Shown here piece by piece: positions 1 through 7,727 of a stretch of 33,103 bases of DNA. The translations under genes and the position numbers were made by a program. The notes below the pieces were generated by a model. That model was given only the letters and a program-made list of their open reading frames with translations. It made no database searches and had not been told where the DNA came from. Source of the stretch: an uncultured Bacteroidota bacterium (GTDB lineage: Bacteria > Bacteroidota > Bacteroidia > Bacteroidales > SZUA-534). Where the stretch lies: the NCBI GenBank assembly GCA_946186925.1, contig CAMHPA010000029.1, positions 1-33,103 of the forward strand, read 5' to 3'. Position 1 is the first letter of the stretch. Every line of letters starts with the position of its first letter.

Positions 1-941
1 TGAACAACGGAACAGACTCAGTCTTTGCCACAAGCACATTGGCACAAGGCGACAATATTGCCGCACCTGCCGAAAATCCTGAACGTGAACAATTCACATT
101 CGTCGGTTGGTCGTCTACCGCTGATGGCGAGGCCATTACCGATTTTGGCAAGATTGTTTCCGATACAGCATTCTATGCTCTTTGGGAGGCACAAGACACA
201 ACTGCGGTGCCAGTTACATTCACCGCCACTTGGTATATGAACAACGGAACAGACTCAGTCTTTGCCACAAGCACATTGGCACAAGGCGACAACATTGCCG
301 CACCTGCCGAGAATCCTGAACGTGAACAATTCACATTCGTCGGTTGGTCATCTACCGCTGAAGGCGAGGCTATTGCCGAGTTTGGAACGATTGCCTCCGA
401 CACGGCATTCTATGCTCTTTGGGAGGCACAAGACACAACTGCAGTGCCAGTGACATTCACCGCCACTTGGTATATGAACAACGGAACGGACTCAGTCTTT
501 GCCACAAGCACATTGGCACAAGGTGACAACATTGCCGCACCTGCCGAAAGTCCTGAACGTGATCAATTCACATTCGTCGGTTGGTCATCTACCGCTGAAG
601 GCGAGGCTATTGCCGAGTTTGGAACGATTGCCTCCGACACGGCATTCTATGCTCTTTGGGAGGCACAAGACACAACTGCAGTGCCAGTGACATTCACCGC
701 CACTTGGTATATGAACAACGGAACGGACTCAGTCTTTGCCACAAGCACATTGGCACAAGGTGACAACATTGCCGCACCTGCCGAAAGTCCTGAACGTGAT
801 CAATTCACATTTGCCGGTTGGTCAGCCACCGCTGATGGCGAGGCTATTGCCGAGTTTGGAACGATTGCCTCCGACACGGCATTCTATGCTGTTTGGGAGG
901 AAATTCCTCTACCTGTACTGAAATACGAGGCTCTATGGTAT
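1..941 (+). repeat. Tandem 237-bp coding repeats (four units)
   Basis: Units begin at about 0 (the first base of its ATG codon is outside the window), 237, 474 and 711. The first three are 237 bp and the fourth is 231 bp. The period is a multiple of three, so the reading frame is kept. Units 2 and 3 differ at only a few bases (ENPEREQ versus ESPERDQ). Unit 1 differs mainly at ITDFGKIV versus IAEFGTIA, and unit 4 at AGWSATADG and its end. The array continues leftward out of the window, so total copy number is unknown. Confidence 0.95.
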
Positions 942-1817
942 TTGAACAATGGTACAAATGAGATTTTTGCAACCACAGAATTTGCGGTGGAAGAGGTTAT
1001 TACGTTACCTTTAGGCAAACCGCTGCGTGACGGTTATAACTTTTCTGGCTGGTCAACATCGTCAAAAGGCACAGTAACAACTGATTTTGGAAAGATGACA
1101 TCGGCTGGAGCCAAATTCTACGCCATTTGGAAAGCCAATGCGGTATTTACGGTGCCCGATGAGATTTCGACTTGTGAAAGTGGTAATATCATCACATTGT
1201 CGGGCGTAAACAGCGATATGGTATTTGAATGGAGTCTCAACGGCAAAATCGATCTCACACAAACTGGGGCAACATTCGTCATTCCAGATACTGCCGCCTT
1301 GGTTGGAACGATTAAGGTAACAGGAACTTCGGGGTCGTCTTCCATGACTAAAGAAATCAGTTATCAGCTTAATGCAGAGATAATGACTACGCTTTGGGAT
1401 GATGTGGTGTCGGTTGTCAACACCGAAGGACGTTTCAATTCATTCAAATGGTATCACAATGGTGAGTTTGTCAGTGATCAGGAGTTCTACTGCGAAGAAG
1501 GCGGCCTGACCGGCAGCTACTATCTAGAAGTCACCACTGTTGATGGTAAGAAATTAAACAGCTGCAAGAGTGAATTTACCGCACCGGCAGAATTTTCTGT
1601 GGCCGTCTATCCGAACCCTGCCATCGAAGAAATCAGCGTTAAAGGTACCAATCTAAAAGTTGGAAACACCATCACTATCGCTGACGAAAACGGAACACAA
1701 TGGATTAGAACAACAGTTACCAACGATGCCGAGCAACGCATCAATCTGACAAAATTGCCACAAGGTCTCTATATATTGAATATTGAAGGTAAATCGGTGT
1801 CATTCATTAAGTTATAA
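1..1817 (+). CDS. T9SS-exported InlB-repeat surface protein (5' end outside the window)
   Basis: The frame is open from the first bases (first full codon at position 3), so the N-terminus and signal peptide lie upstream. Four near-identical 79-residue units (the fourth two residues shorter) are followed by a diverged fifth to about 1140. Each carries the InlB B-repeat (List_Bact_rpt) pattern: an aromatic plus GW after an F-T-F strand, then D-T-A-F-Y-A-x-W. An Ig-like stretch follows (about 1140-1590) with two W/C-containing beta segments. The end is a T9SS type A sorting domain: VYPNPAIEEISVKG, then LPQGLYILNIEG and a terminal SFIKL. Proteins with this tail cross the outer membrane through T9SS and are usually surface-anchored or released. 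The repeats suggest an extended stalk or adhesin; that role is inferred. A beta-barrel gene follows after 25 bp, probably in the same transcript. Confidence 0.9.
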   Translation, partial: NNGTDSVFATSTLAQGDNIAAPAENPEREQFTFVGWSSTADGEAITDFGKIVSDTAFYALWEAQDTTAVPVTFTATWYMNNGTDSVFATSTLAQGDNIAAPAENPEREQFTFVGWSSTAEGEAIAEFGTIASDTAFYALWEAQDTTAVPVTFTATWYMNNGTDSVFATSTLAQGDNIAAPAESPERDQFTFVGWSSTAEGEAIAEFGTIASDTAFYALWEAQDTTAVPVTFTATWYMNNGTDSVFATSTLAQGDNIAAPAESPERDQFTFAGWSATADGEAIAEFGTIASDTAFYAVWEEIPLPVLKYEALWYLNNGTNEIFATTEFAVEEVITLPLGKPLRDGYNFSGWSTSSKGTVTTDFGKMTSAGAKFYAIWKANAVFTVPDEISTCESGNIITLSGVNSDMVFEWSLNGKIDLTQTGATFVIPDTAALVGTIKVTGTSGSSSMTKEISYQLNAEIMTTLWDDVVSVVNTEGRFNSFKWYHNGEFVSDQEFYCEEGGLTGSYYLEVTTVDGKKLNSCKSEFTAPAEFSVAVYPNPAIEEISVKGTNLKVGNTITIADENGTQWIRTTVTNDAEQRINLTKLPQGLYILNIEGKSVSFIKL

Positions 1818-1842
1818 AAAAACGAAGCAAATAAACAGAAAT

Positions 1843-2757
1843 ATGAAAAATAAAATAATTGGAGCATTGATTGCGTTGGCATTGGCTTTTCCGCAGATTC
1901 TGAGTGCACAGGAGTGGTATATTCCACGATACATAACAGCCGATGTTGGTGGCGGTTTGCACACTATTCAATTTAATCCGCGCGATGGCGAGCACAAAGT
2001 TGGTGCTGGTTTCAGGATAAATGCCGGGTGCGTGTTCATGATAGACAACAACTGGGGAGTCAGCACCAGTGTCGGATTATCGTCATTCGCATCGAAAGTG
2101 CTGTTCAACCAGACAATGGAAAGCAGCTTTGGCTATGATAGTACCATCAGTGTTCTAAACCCCGGTATCGACCAAAGCTACGAGTTCCGCACATACTATA
2201 CCGACTTGACAGAGAAGCAAAGTCTTATAAACGTCAGCATTCCGATAATGGCCTACTATCAGTTCCCTATCAATTCCAATATGAATATCATTGGTCGAGC
2301 CGGTTTTCAAATAGGGGTTCCGGTTATTTCCAAATACAAGTTGGTTGAGGGAGTCATTGAAACGCGGAAATTAATGAAGGCTACAGGTGTCGAGATGGCC
2401 GATACTACCGGACTGATGGCTCATCACGGCATCTTTAGGAAAGAGGTTGACGGGCAGAAAGGGAACACAAAAGTTAATTCTGTCAATGTTTCGCTAGCTC
2501 TTGAGGCTGGCGCCAGCTATAAATTGACGCGTACATTATCTGCTTACGCCAGTCTTTATTTCGGTTATTGTCTGACCAATATTTACAAGGAATCGCTGAA
2601 ACGGCTTGTTCAACCAACTAATTCGGAAAAATTTGAGTATAGCGGAACGTTACGGTCGAATCAGATAGACCGCGCCAGTTTACTATCAGTGGGCTTGTCG
2701 GCCGGTGTTGTTTGGGAATTCCGTGCAGCTTATGTCCGCACAAAACCTAAGTTTTAG
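1843..2757 (+). CDS. Outer-membrane beta-barrel protein
   Basis: 304 residues. An in-frame ATG at 1783 exists, but it overlaps the upstream gene and would put 20 polar residues before the signal peptide. The ATG at 1843 gives a clean signal peptide (MKNKIIGALIALALAFPQILSAQ) and is preferred. The mature part alternates polar and hydrophobic residues in aromatic-rich strands (for example FGYCLTNIY and SVGLSAGVVWEF) and ends in Phe, as barrels inserted by the BAM machinery commonly do. It resembles the broad OMP_b-brl / PorT-like families; a precise family cannot be assigned by eye. It starts 25 bp after the repeat-protein gene, which suggests the two products work together at the cell surface. 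That partnership is an inference. Confidence 0.75.
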   Translation: MKNKIIGALIALALAFPQILSAQEWYIPRYITADVGGGLHTIQFNPRDGEHKVGAGFRINAGCVFMIDNNWGVSTSVGLSSFASKVLFNQTMESSFGYDSTISVLNPGIDQSYEFRTYYTDLTEKQSLINVSIPIMAYYQFPINSNMNIIGRAGFQIGVPVISKYKLVEGVIETRKLMKATGVEMADTTGLMAHHGIFRKEVDGQKGNTKVNSVNVSLALEAGASYKLTRTLSAYASLYFGYCLTNIYKESLKRLVQPTNSEKFEYSGTLRSNQIDRASLLSVGLSAGVVWEFRAAYVRTKPKF

Positions 2758-2782
2758 AAGATTTCAAAGTCAGGCGGCATCA

Positions 2783-2826
2783 CTGCGAATGGATAATCAA
2801 AACGCAAATTATTGCACCATTCGCAG
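2783..2826 (+). terminator. Stem-loop after the beta-barrel gene, possible weak terminator
   Basis: A perfect 10-bp inverted repeat, CTGCGAATGG (2783-2792) and CCATTCGCAG (2817-2826), lies 25 bp after the stop codon. An inner ATAA/TTAT pairing extends it. There is no clean T-run on the plus side (only TTTT some 10 bases later), so it may stabilise or punctuate RNA rather than terminate efficiently. Confidence 0.45.
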
Positions 2827-2867
2827 CGTTCCGTTTTATATGGAGCGCAACAGCAACAAAAAAATTA

Positions 2868-2875
2868 TAAATTTG
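2868..2875 (+). promoter_or_regulatory. Candidate -7 box for the HU-CCDC81/SPOR gene
   Basis: TAAATTTG matches the Bacteroidetes -7 consensus TAnnTTTG and sits 16 bp before the ATG at 2892. No convincing -33 TTTG was found at the usual spacing, so support is partial. Confidence 0.35.
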
Positions 2876-2891
2876 TGGCAAAACAATAACA

Positions 2892-3875
2892 ATGCTCGAT
2901 TTAGGCCAATACATAATTCAACTTTTATTAACGCACGATTGTGTGATTGTGCCTGGTTTTGGAGGTTTTGTGGCAAACTATTGTGATGCCGTGCACGATG
3001 AGTCTACGCACACTTTCTCACCACCATCAAAAAAAATATTGTTCAACAGCAGTTTGTCGCACAACGATGGATTGCTGATAAACCATATTGCCGAGCAGTT
3101 GAATGTCAGTTATAGTGAGGCTGAGCAGATGGTGCGCCAGAGCGTTGACGACGCTTGGATTGAATTAGAGAAAGGAACGTTGTTGAAAATAAACGGTATA
3201 GGTTCGTTTAGTTACAACAATGACTCCGCAATAGTCTTTGAGCCACATTTGACCGAAAACTTGCTGACTGATTCGTACGGAATGTTCCCGTTCCGTTTTC
3301 CGCCATTGAGCTATCAGACCACCCCCGAGGTTATCATCAAAAACGATAATATCAGAAAAATGCCAGTCATTGACACACACAAAATGTTGCGCTACGCGGC
3401 CATTATTGTTCCGATTGCGGTTCTGATGGGGCTTATACCAGTCTATCGGCAGCATTCGCAGTATAGTGCCGGTTTACCGGTGTCGATTCCGGTTCCGCAG
3501 TCTATCGAGGAGACAATCTCAGCCACAAACGCCGAACAATCCGTTGATAACGCCATCGAGGCATCGACCGACAAACGCACGGCTTTGTTCTATAACGAGA
3601 CGCCGACGACCTCAACGTCAGTTTCTAGAAACAAGCAGACAAAAGGCGTTTACTATATTATTGGAGGCAGTTTCAAAGACCATAAAAACGCTGAGAAGCA
3701 TGCAAAAAAATACATCAACGCAGGCTTCGATTCCGAGATAATACAAACCGACAATCTATATCGCGTCACATTAGGCGTTTATGGCGACAAGGTTATTGCG
3801 CTTCATGAGCTGCGCCGTATCAGGGCTCGGGACGAGTACAGCAACTCATGGCTTTATACAAAGCCACAAGACTAG
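2892..3875 (+). CDS. HU-CCDC81 and SPOR domain-containing protein
   Basis: 327 residues. The N-terminal ~145 residues match the bacterial HU-CCDC81 pair: VPGFGGFVANY near residue 20, the LSHNDGLL segment near 55, and the HU-like LLKINGIGSF near 98. One membrane helix follows at about 166-185. After a polar linker, a SPOR domain (about 251-327) begins with YYIIGGSFKDHKNAEKHAKK. SPOR domains bind glycan strands stripped of stem peptides at division sites. HU-CCDC81 is an HU/IHF-related fold found mostly in Bacteroidetes. The topology places the HU-like part in the cytoplasm and SPOR in the periplasm, so the protein could link the nucleoid or cytoplasmic side to septal peptidoglycan; that role is inferred. 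It converges with the stress-protein gene 30 bp downstream. Confidence 0.9.
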   Translation: MLDLGQYIIQLLLTHDCVIVPGFGGFVANYCDAVHDESTHTFSPPSKKILFNSSLSHNDGLLINHIAEQLNVSYSEAEQMVRQSVDDAWIELEKGTLLKINGIGSFSYNNDSAIVFEPHLTENLLTDSYGMFPFRFPPLSYQTTPEVIIKNDNIRKMPVIDTHKMLRYAAIIVPIAVLMGLIPVYRQHSQYSAGLPVSIPVPQSIEETISATNAEQSVDNAIEASTDKRTALFYNETPTTSTSVSRNKQTKGVYYIIGGSFKDHKNAEKHAKKYINAGFDSEIIQTDNLYRVTLGVYGDKVIALHELRRIRARDEYSNSWLYTKPQD

Positions 3876-3905
3876 CTTTTTAATTCACTGGCCGGGAGTC
3901 ATCTC

Positions 3906-4742
3906 TTATGCCACTTTTATGGTGATGACAGGGATAGGCGAGTGGTTGACTAATTTTTGCGGGTTTGGAACAGAAAAGAGCCGCCAGTTGTTGTCGAGTT
4001 GTTCACTAGTGGCGGCAATTAGGTCGGCATCGTTCCCCAAAGCAAAGTCAATAACAGCTTTCGCAGTTTTCGACTTCTTGGCACGCAGATAGTCTTTGCT
4101 GTACCGCACATTGTGGCGGTCGAGGTAGACTGTGACAGCCTTCATTGCTTCTTCCATCTTCTTCTGCGTCGATAGTTTGTTGTCGTTTCGCAGATCGACA
4201 AGCATCATTTCAGCATCGAAGCATTTGGCTATTTTTGCCACAATTGGGATTTTGAGCCGTGTGCGGGCAGTGTTGTCAATAGGCACAACAATGCGTTTCG
4301 GCCGATGGGGTACAAAGTTGTACTTGATGGTGATTACAGGGCAGATGGCGTGGCTCACAATGCGGAAAGCGTTGCTGCCTTCCCATCGCTCTTTGAACCC
4401 CGACACACCGTTGGTGCCGCTGATAATCATGGCAGCGTCGCCGTATTTTGCTTGGTTGCACACTTCGGTGAAAACGCGTCCGTCGCGTACGCAATAACTG
4501 ATTCGCCCGTTCATCTTACCTTTAAAATGGGCGATTATCCGCTTGAACTGGTTGATAACAGTCGACTTCAGCACCTCGTCGTAGTCATTGAAACTGATGA
4601 CAGGGTCATAGTCGGCGTTGCGGCGTTTGACGTGTATCATTCTGATATCGCACTCGAGCGCATTTGCATACAACACAGCGTGTTCCATTGCGTTTATGGA
4701 GCTTGGCGAGAAATCAACCGGAACCAAAATGTATTTATCCAT
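3906..4742 (-). CDS. Universal stress protein with two UspA domains
   Basis: 278 residues, two Usp domains in tandem (about 1-145 and 148-278), each starting with a YILVPVDFS or RIVVPIDNT strand. Domain 1 has the ATP-binding signature G-2x-G-9x-G-S (G109, G112, G122-S123), so it probably binds ATP. The equivalent stretch in domain 2 (ATSEQLDNNWRLF) has lost the glycines and is probably non-binding. This split between a binding and a degenerate domain is common in tandem Usp proteins. It is a soluble cytoplasmic protein whose role is usually stress or growth-arrest survival; its specific function is unknown. It lies 62 bp downstream of the LEA14-like gene on the same strand and may be read from the same transcript. 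Confidence 0.9.
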   Translation of the reverse strand: MDKYILVPVDFSPSSINAMEHAVLYANALECDIRMIHVKRRNADYDPVISFNDYDEVLKSTVINQFKRIIAHFKGKMNGRISYCVRDGRVFTEVCNQAKYGDAAMIISGTNGVSGFKERWEGSNAFRIVSHAICPVITIKYNFVPHRPKRIVVPIDNTARTRLKIPIVAKIAKCFDAEMMLVDLRNDNKLSTQKKMEEAMKAVTVYLDRHNVRYSKDYLRAKKSKTAKAVIDFALGNDADLIAATSEQLDNNWRLFSVPNPQKLVNHSPIPVITIKVA

Positions 4743-4804
4743 TGCAGAGTTGTTTGAGGCGGCAATTTAATTGAATTTTATAAAATACAGCAATCTGAAG
4801 TATT

Positions 4805-5287
4805 CTATAAATTGTGTTGCTGTGTTTTTGATTTTGGGGCAATGTCACCTAATTTCACCAATGTGTCTATGTTGGTTTTTCGTTTGAAAATGCCGTATTC
4901 GCCATCGATGGTGCCGGTAAGTTTGATGCTTCCGCTGTTTAGAAACCAATCTTTGGTTGAGGCAATACCCGCTTTAAGCGTTTCTGTGGTACTCAGTTTT
5001 ACAGTAAAATCACAGTCGGCGTAGCTGCGGGAGGCTACTGTAATGGGCTCGACAACCAGCAGTTTCCCCGTTTTGATGTCGCGCATTGAAACATCAATGT
5101 CAGCACTCTTGATGGTGAGGCTGTGTTTGTTTGGGTTGTAAACCTTAACATTGATGTCGGCTGTAATTTGACTGAGTTTGACTTCGGAGATGTTTATTGC
5201 ATTGACACCGGCAAACTCAGGCGCGATGAAATTGTTGCAGCTTTGAAACAACAGTGCCAGCAGTCCGATTGTGATGAAATTACGCAT
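4805..5287 (-). CDS. LEA14-like (LEA type 2) lipoprotein
   Basis: 160 residues from the ATG at 5287. The frame stays open 14 codons further upstream, but that would place the start inside a terminator hairpin and spoil the signal peptide. MRNFITIGLLALLFQSC is a lipoprotein signal with Cys17 as the lipidated residue. The rest is a single beta-sandwich resembling the LEA14/WHy domain, with the typical VKVYNPNKHSLTIKSADIDV segment (N-P-N plus alternating strands). Family members are associated with desiccation and stress; the Bacteroidetes lipoprotein versions have no defined job. The gene lies just behind the ExbD operon terminator (5301-5335) with almost no room for its own promoter, so expression may depend on readthrough. 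Confidence 0.8.
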   Translation of the reverse strand: MRNFITIGLLALLFQSCNNFIAPEFAGVNAINISEVKLSQITADINVKVYNPNKHSLTIKSADIDVSMRDIKTGKLLVVEPITVASRSYADCDFTVKLSTTETLKAGIASTKDWFLNSGSIKLTGTIDGEYGIFKRKTNIDTLVKLGDIAPKSKTQQHNL

Positions 5288-5300
5288 GGTTGTATAAATC

Positions 5301-5335
5301 AAAAAAAGGATGGTTGCCGAGACAGCCATCCTTTT
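5301..5335 (-). terminator. Rho-independent terminator of the exbB-exbD operon
   Basis: Read on the minus strand: AAAAGGATGG, a 12-base loop, then CCATCC followed by eleven consecutive T residues. The arms are 5326-5335 and 5304-5313, with the T-run reaching 5301. It begins 19 bp after the second exbD stop. The next gene's ATG (5287) follows 13 bp after the T-run. Confidence 0.85.
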
Positions 5336-5353
5336 GAATTATAAGATATCGAA

Positions 5354-5827
5354 TTAGTAGCGCCTTATTCCTTTTTTTGTAGAATAGTTGATTTTCAATG
5401 CACTAACTTTTCTCAACTCTTGCTTCACATCGGTAACGATACCCATTTTGGCGTCCTCGTCAACCTTGAGTGAGGTTGTCATAAGCGGAATTTCCTTTTC
5501 GTCCTTCTGTTGACGCTCTGACTCAATATAGTCGGCAATGTCTTTGACCTCGGCGAACTGGTCGTTCAACTGTATACGCGGCTCGGTACCATACGCCTTT
5601 GTAAATTTATCCTTCGGCTTGCCAATGTAAATGTAGCTAACCAACGATTTTTTCTCAAGTTTCTTGATTTCGCTGGCCGACGGAACATTCATATTGACTT
5701 TCAAGTCGACTTCCTTCATTGTGGTTGACACCATGAAGAAGAACAGCAACATGTAAACCACGTCAGGAAGTGAGGATGTTGAAATTGCGGGCACTTCTTT
5801 TTTGCCGCCGTCTCTAAATTTTCCCAT
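5354..5827 (-). CDS. exbD: ExbD/TolR family biopolymer transport protein (second copy)
   Basis: 157 residues. The ExbD layout is a short cytoplasmic N-terminus, one membrane helix (about 20-38) and a periplasmic domain. The helix carries the family's essential proton-path aspartate (Asp22 in SSLPDVVYMLLFFFMV). ExbD subunits sit in the pore of an ExbB pentamer and couple the proton motive force to TonB. The start codon overlaps the stop of the preceding exbD by one base (TAATG), indicating translational coupling. The two ExbDs differ strongly in sequence and could form a heterodimer, as proposed for other Bacteroidetes systems with paired ExbDs; that is inferred. Confidence 0.93.
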   Translation of the reverse strand: MGKFRDGGKKEVPAISTSSLPDVVYMLLFFFMVSTTMKEVDLKVNMNVPSASEIKKLEKKSLVSYIYIGKPKDKFTKAYGTEPRIQLNDQFAEVKDIADYIESERQQKDEKEIPLMTTSLKVDEDAKMGIVTDVKQELRKVSALKINYSTKKGIRRY

Positions 5828-6405
5828 TATTTTTTCCCTCCATAGTTTTTAGGTTCAGCCTCAGAAATACTCTGCGGATAGATTTTCTTGATGGCGTCCT
5901 GCTGGTCTTTATCAAGGTCGTCATAGTTTTTGCCCCACTTTTTCTGTGCCAATTCGTTTCTCAACTCGTTGTAGGCTGCGGCCAACTCGTCTTGCACCTG
6001 AACATACAGGCCATAGGATGTCTCGCGGTCATTCTGAAGTGAAATCACCTGCTTCGATATCGGATAATCGCCAAAGAACGGAACTTCTTCGATTTTCTTT
6101 TCCGGAAGAGCCGGATCGTCGGCCGGGTTTTCAATAAATTCCTTGGCCTTCTTCTTAAGCTCGCTGATGTGCATCGGCTCGCCCTCAACCATCAACTGGT
6201 CGAAACGGTTGATAAGGACAATAAGAACGTTTCTTTCCTTAATCTTCTGGTCATCGTTGATTTCCTCTTTCGGAACCGGGGGCGGAAGCTTACGCGATAA
6301 GCCCGCGTCGGTGTCCATGGTTGTTGATACCAGAAAGAATATCAACATCATGAACGCTGTGTCGGCCAACGATGCAGAAGGAATATCTGGTGTTTTACGT
6401 GCCAT
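5827..6405 (-). CDS. exbD: ExbD/TolR family biopolymer transport protein (first copy)
   Basis: 192 residues, longer than classic ExbD (about 140). The N-terminal membrane helix contains the conserved aspartate (Asp15 in SASLADTAFMMLIFFLV). A proline-rich KLPPPVPKEE stretch follows the helix, and the periplasmic region ends in a charged, possibly coiled segment (QKKWGKNYDDLDKDQQ). It sits between the four-helix membrane protein and the second exbD in one tightly spaced operon. The extra C-terminal length is usual for Bacteroidetes ExbDs. Confidence 0.93.
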   Translation of the reverse strand: MARKTPDIPSASLADTAFMMLIFFLVSTTMDTDAGLSRKLPPPVPKEEINDDQKIKERNVLIVLINRFDQLMVEGEPMHISELKKKAKEFIENPADDPALPEKKIEEVPFFGDYPISKQVISLQNDRETSYGLYVQVQDELAAAYNELRNELAQKKWGKNYDDLDKDQQDAIKKIYPQSISEAEPKNYGGKK

Positions 6406-6424
6406 AATTAATTATTTAACTCCT

Positions 6425-6847
6425 CTATTTCGATACGGCGGCGCGGACAGCCGTGAATGCCAAACCTAAAATTGCAGTACCAAACAGAAGATAAGTTACA
6501 TATAATGATGTGTCAACCCATTTTGCCACAGTAAGTGTCAGATTGTAATCCTCAACTCCGAAGAATGTTGGAAGTGTGTCTGAAGCAAGAGAGTGGGCGC
6601 CGAAAATGATCACTGCAGCCAAAGCAAGCACACCCAGAAGTGTGAGAGCGCTTTTCTTTGACGATAGCATTCCAATCAGCGACATCACAATGATTACTAT
6701 GAATGAGCCTCCGACAAGAATGTATGTCCAAATCAGCAGCCAGTCGATGTACTCGCCCGTCGCAAACGTGGTGATACCCGAAACTGCGCTCACTGCCAGC
6801 ATAATGCCGAAGACAATGGCGATTATTTTAGATGTTACTGAATTCAT
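6425..6847 (-). CDS. Four-helix membrane protein of the exb operon, function unknown
   Basis: 140 residues with four predicted membrane segments (about 8-28, 36-60, 68-90, 115-137) and short loops. I do not recognise a named domain. It lies 3 bp after exbB and 19 bp before exbD, so it is certainly co-transcribed and is likely an accessory of the ExbB-ExbD motor. Genes of this size and topology commonly occur between exbB and exbD in Bacteroidales. A role in assembly or stability of the complex is a guess from position only. Confidence 0.8.
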   Translation of the reverse strand: MNSVTSKIIAIVFGIMLAVSAVSGITTFATGEYIDWLLIWTYILVGGSFIVIIVMSLIGMLSSKKSALTLLGVLALAAVIIFGAHSLASDTLPTFFGVEDYNLTLTVAKWVDTSLYVTYLLFGTAILGLAFTAVRAAVSK

Positions 6848-6850
6848 TTT

Positions 6851-7654
6851 TTATTTGTTTTTCAAGTTGTACTTATAAAGCATATCAGTCAGAGTGATAG
6901 ATGCGTCTTCCATATCGTTGACAATGCTGTCGATTTTTGATACGAAGTAGTTATAGAACACTTGAAGAATCATAGCTACGATAAGACCAGCCATTGTTGT
7001 GATAAGGGCAACTGAGATACCACCTGCAACCAATGCCGGGCTGATGTCACCTGCAACCTTGATTGAGTCGAAGGCCTGCACCATACCAATAACTGTTCCC
7101 AAGAATCCCAACATCGGGGCCAAGGCGATGAACAATGCAATCCACGACAGGTTTTTCTCCAACAAGCCGGTTTGAACGCCGCCGTAAGAGATAACGGCTT
7201 TCTCAACCATGTCAAGACCTGCGTCGTAGCGGTCAAGACCCTGATAGAAGATGCTTGCTACCGGGCCGCGGCTGTTGCGGCAAACCTCTTTGGCAGCCTC
7301 TACGCCTTGCTCGTTAAGAGCAGCCTCAATTTTAGCCAACAGCTTCTTGGTGTTGGTCGACGAGAGGTTGAGGAAAAGAATACGCTCAACGCAGATGGCC
7401 AAACCGAGAATCAAGCAGAGGATAACGGCTGACATAAAGCCCACACCACCTTCGATGAATTTCTGTTTGATGGCCTGGTGAGCGCTTTGTCCTTCGATAG
7501 CATCCTCGGCAACTTCAGCGGCTGCCGGAGCAGCTTGGTCAACAACAGCTGTGTCGGTTGCAGCAACCGAATCTTGATCTTGCGCGTTAACGCAATTGAT
7601 TGATGCTACTCCCAGCATCATAGTCACAACTAACAATGTGAATAACTTTTTCAT
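6851..7654 (-). CDS. exbB: ExbB / MotA-TolQ-ExbB proton channel protein
   Basis: 267 residues. It begins with a cleavable signal peptide (cleavage near VNAQ, residue 24), then an acidic, Ala-rich linker to about residue 60. The ExbB core follows: TM1 (about 72-92) with ICVERILFL, a cytoplasmic domain, and TM2/TM3 (about 170-235) containing APMLGFLGTVIGMVQAF and the Gly/Ala-rich ISVALITTMAGLIVA that line the proton path. A signal peptide and long periplasmic head are normal for Bacteroidetes ExbBs. It is the first protein gene of the operon exbB - 4TM - exbD - exbD, which energises TonB-dependent receptors; no tonB gene is in this window. tRNA-Ser lies 73 bp upstream on the same strand. Confidence 0.95.
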   Translation of the reverse strand: MKKLFTLLVVTMMLGVASINCVNAQDQDSVAATDTAVVDQAAPAAAEVAEDAIEGQSAHQAIKQKFIEGGVGFMSAVILCLILGLAICVERILFLNLSSTNTKKLLAKIEAALNEQGVEAAKEVCRNSRGPVASIFYQGLDRYDAGLDMVEKAVISYGGVQTGLLEKNLSWIALFIALAPMLGFLGTVIGMVQAFDSIKVAGDISPALVAGGISVALITTMAGLIVAMILQVFYNYFVSKIDSIVNDMEDASITLTDMLYKYNLKNK

Positions 7655-7727
7655 AATCTTTCTTTTTTTGTTATTACGTTTTTTGTTTACTTGTTATTAA
7701 TTAATGTTAATAAAATCAACTCTTTAG

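Noticed and set aside
173-403. Open frame on the minus strand across the repeats
   Set aside because: It mirrors the repeat-protein gene and has no features of its own. The near-identical units simply keep other frames open.
1-941. Regular repeats that might suggest a CRISPR array
   Set aside because: The period is 237 bp, fully coding in one frame, with no short repeat/spacer alternation. It encodes InlB-type protein repeats.
2705-2986. Open frame spanning the end of the barrel gene and the start of the SPOR gene
   Set aside because: It overlaps two well-supported genes, covers the stem-loop and the -7 box, and its product shows no pattern.
4305-4757. 150-codon plus-strand frame opposite the universal stress gene
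   Set aside because: Antisense to a complete two-domain Usp protein; no signal peptide or recognisable motif.
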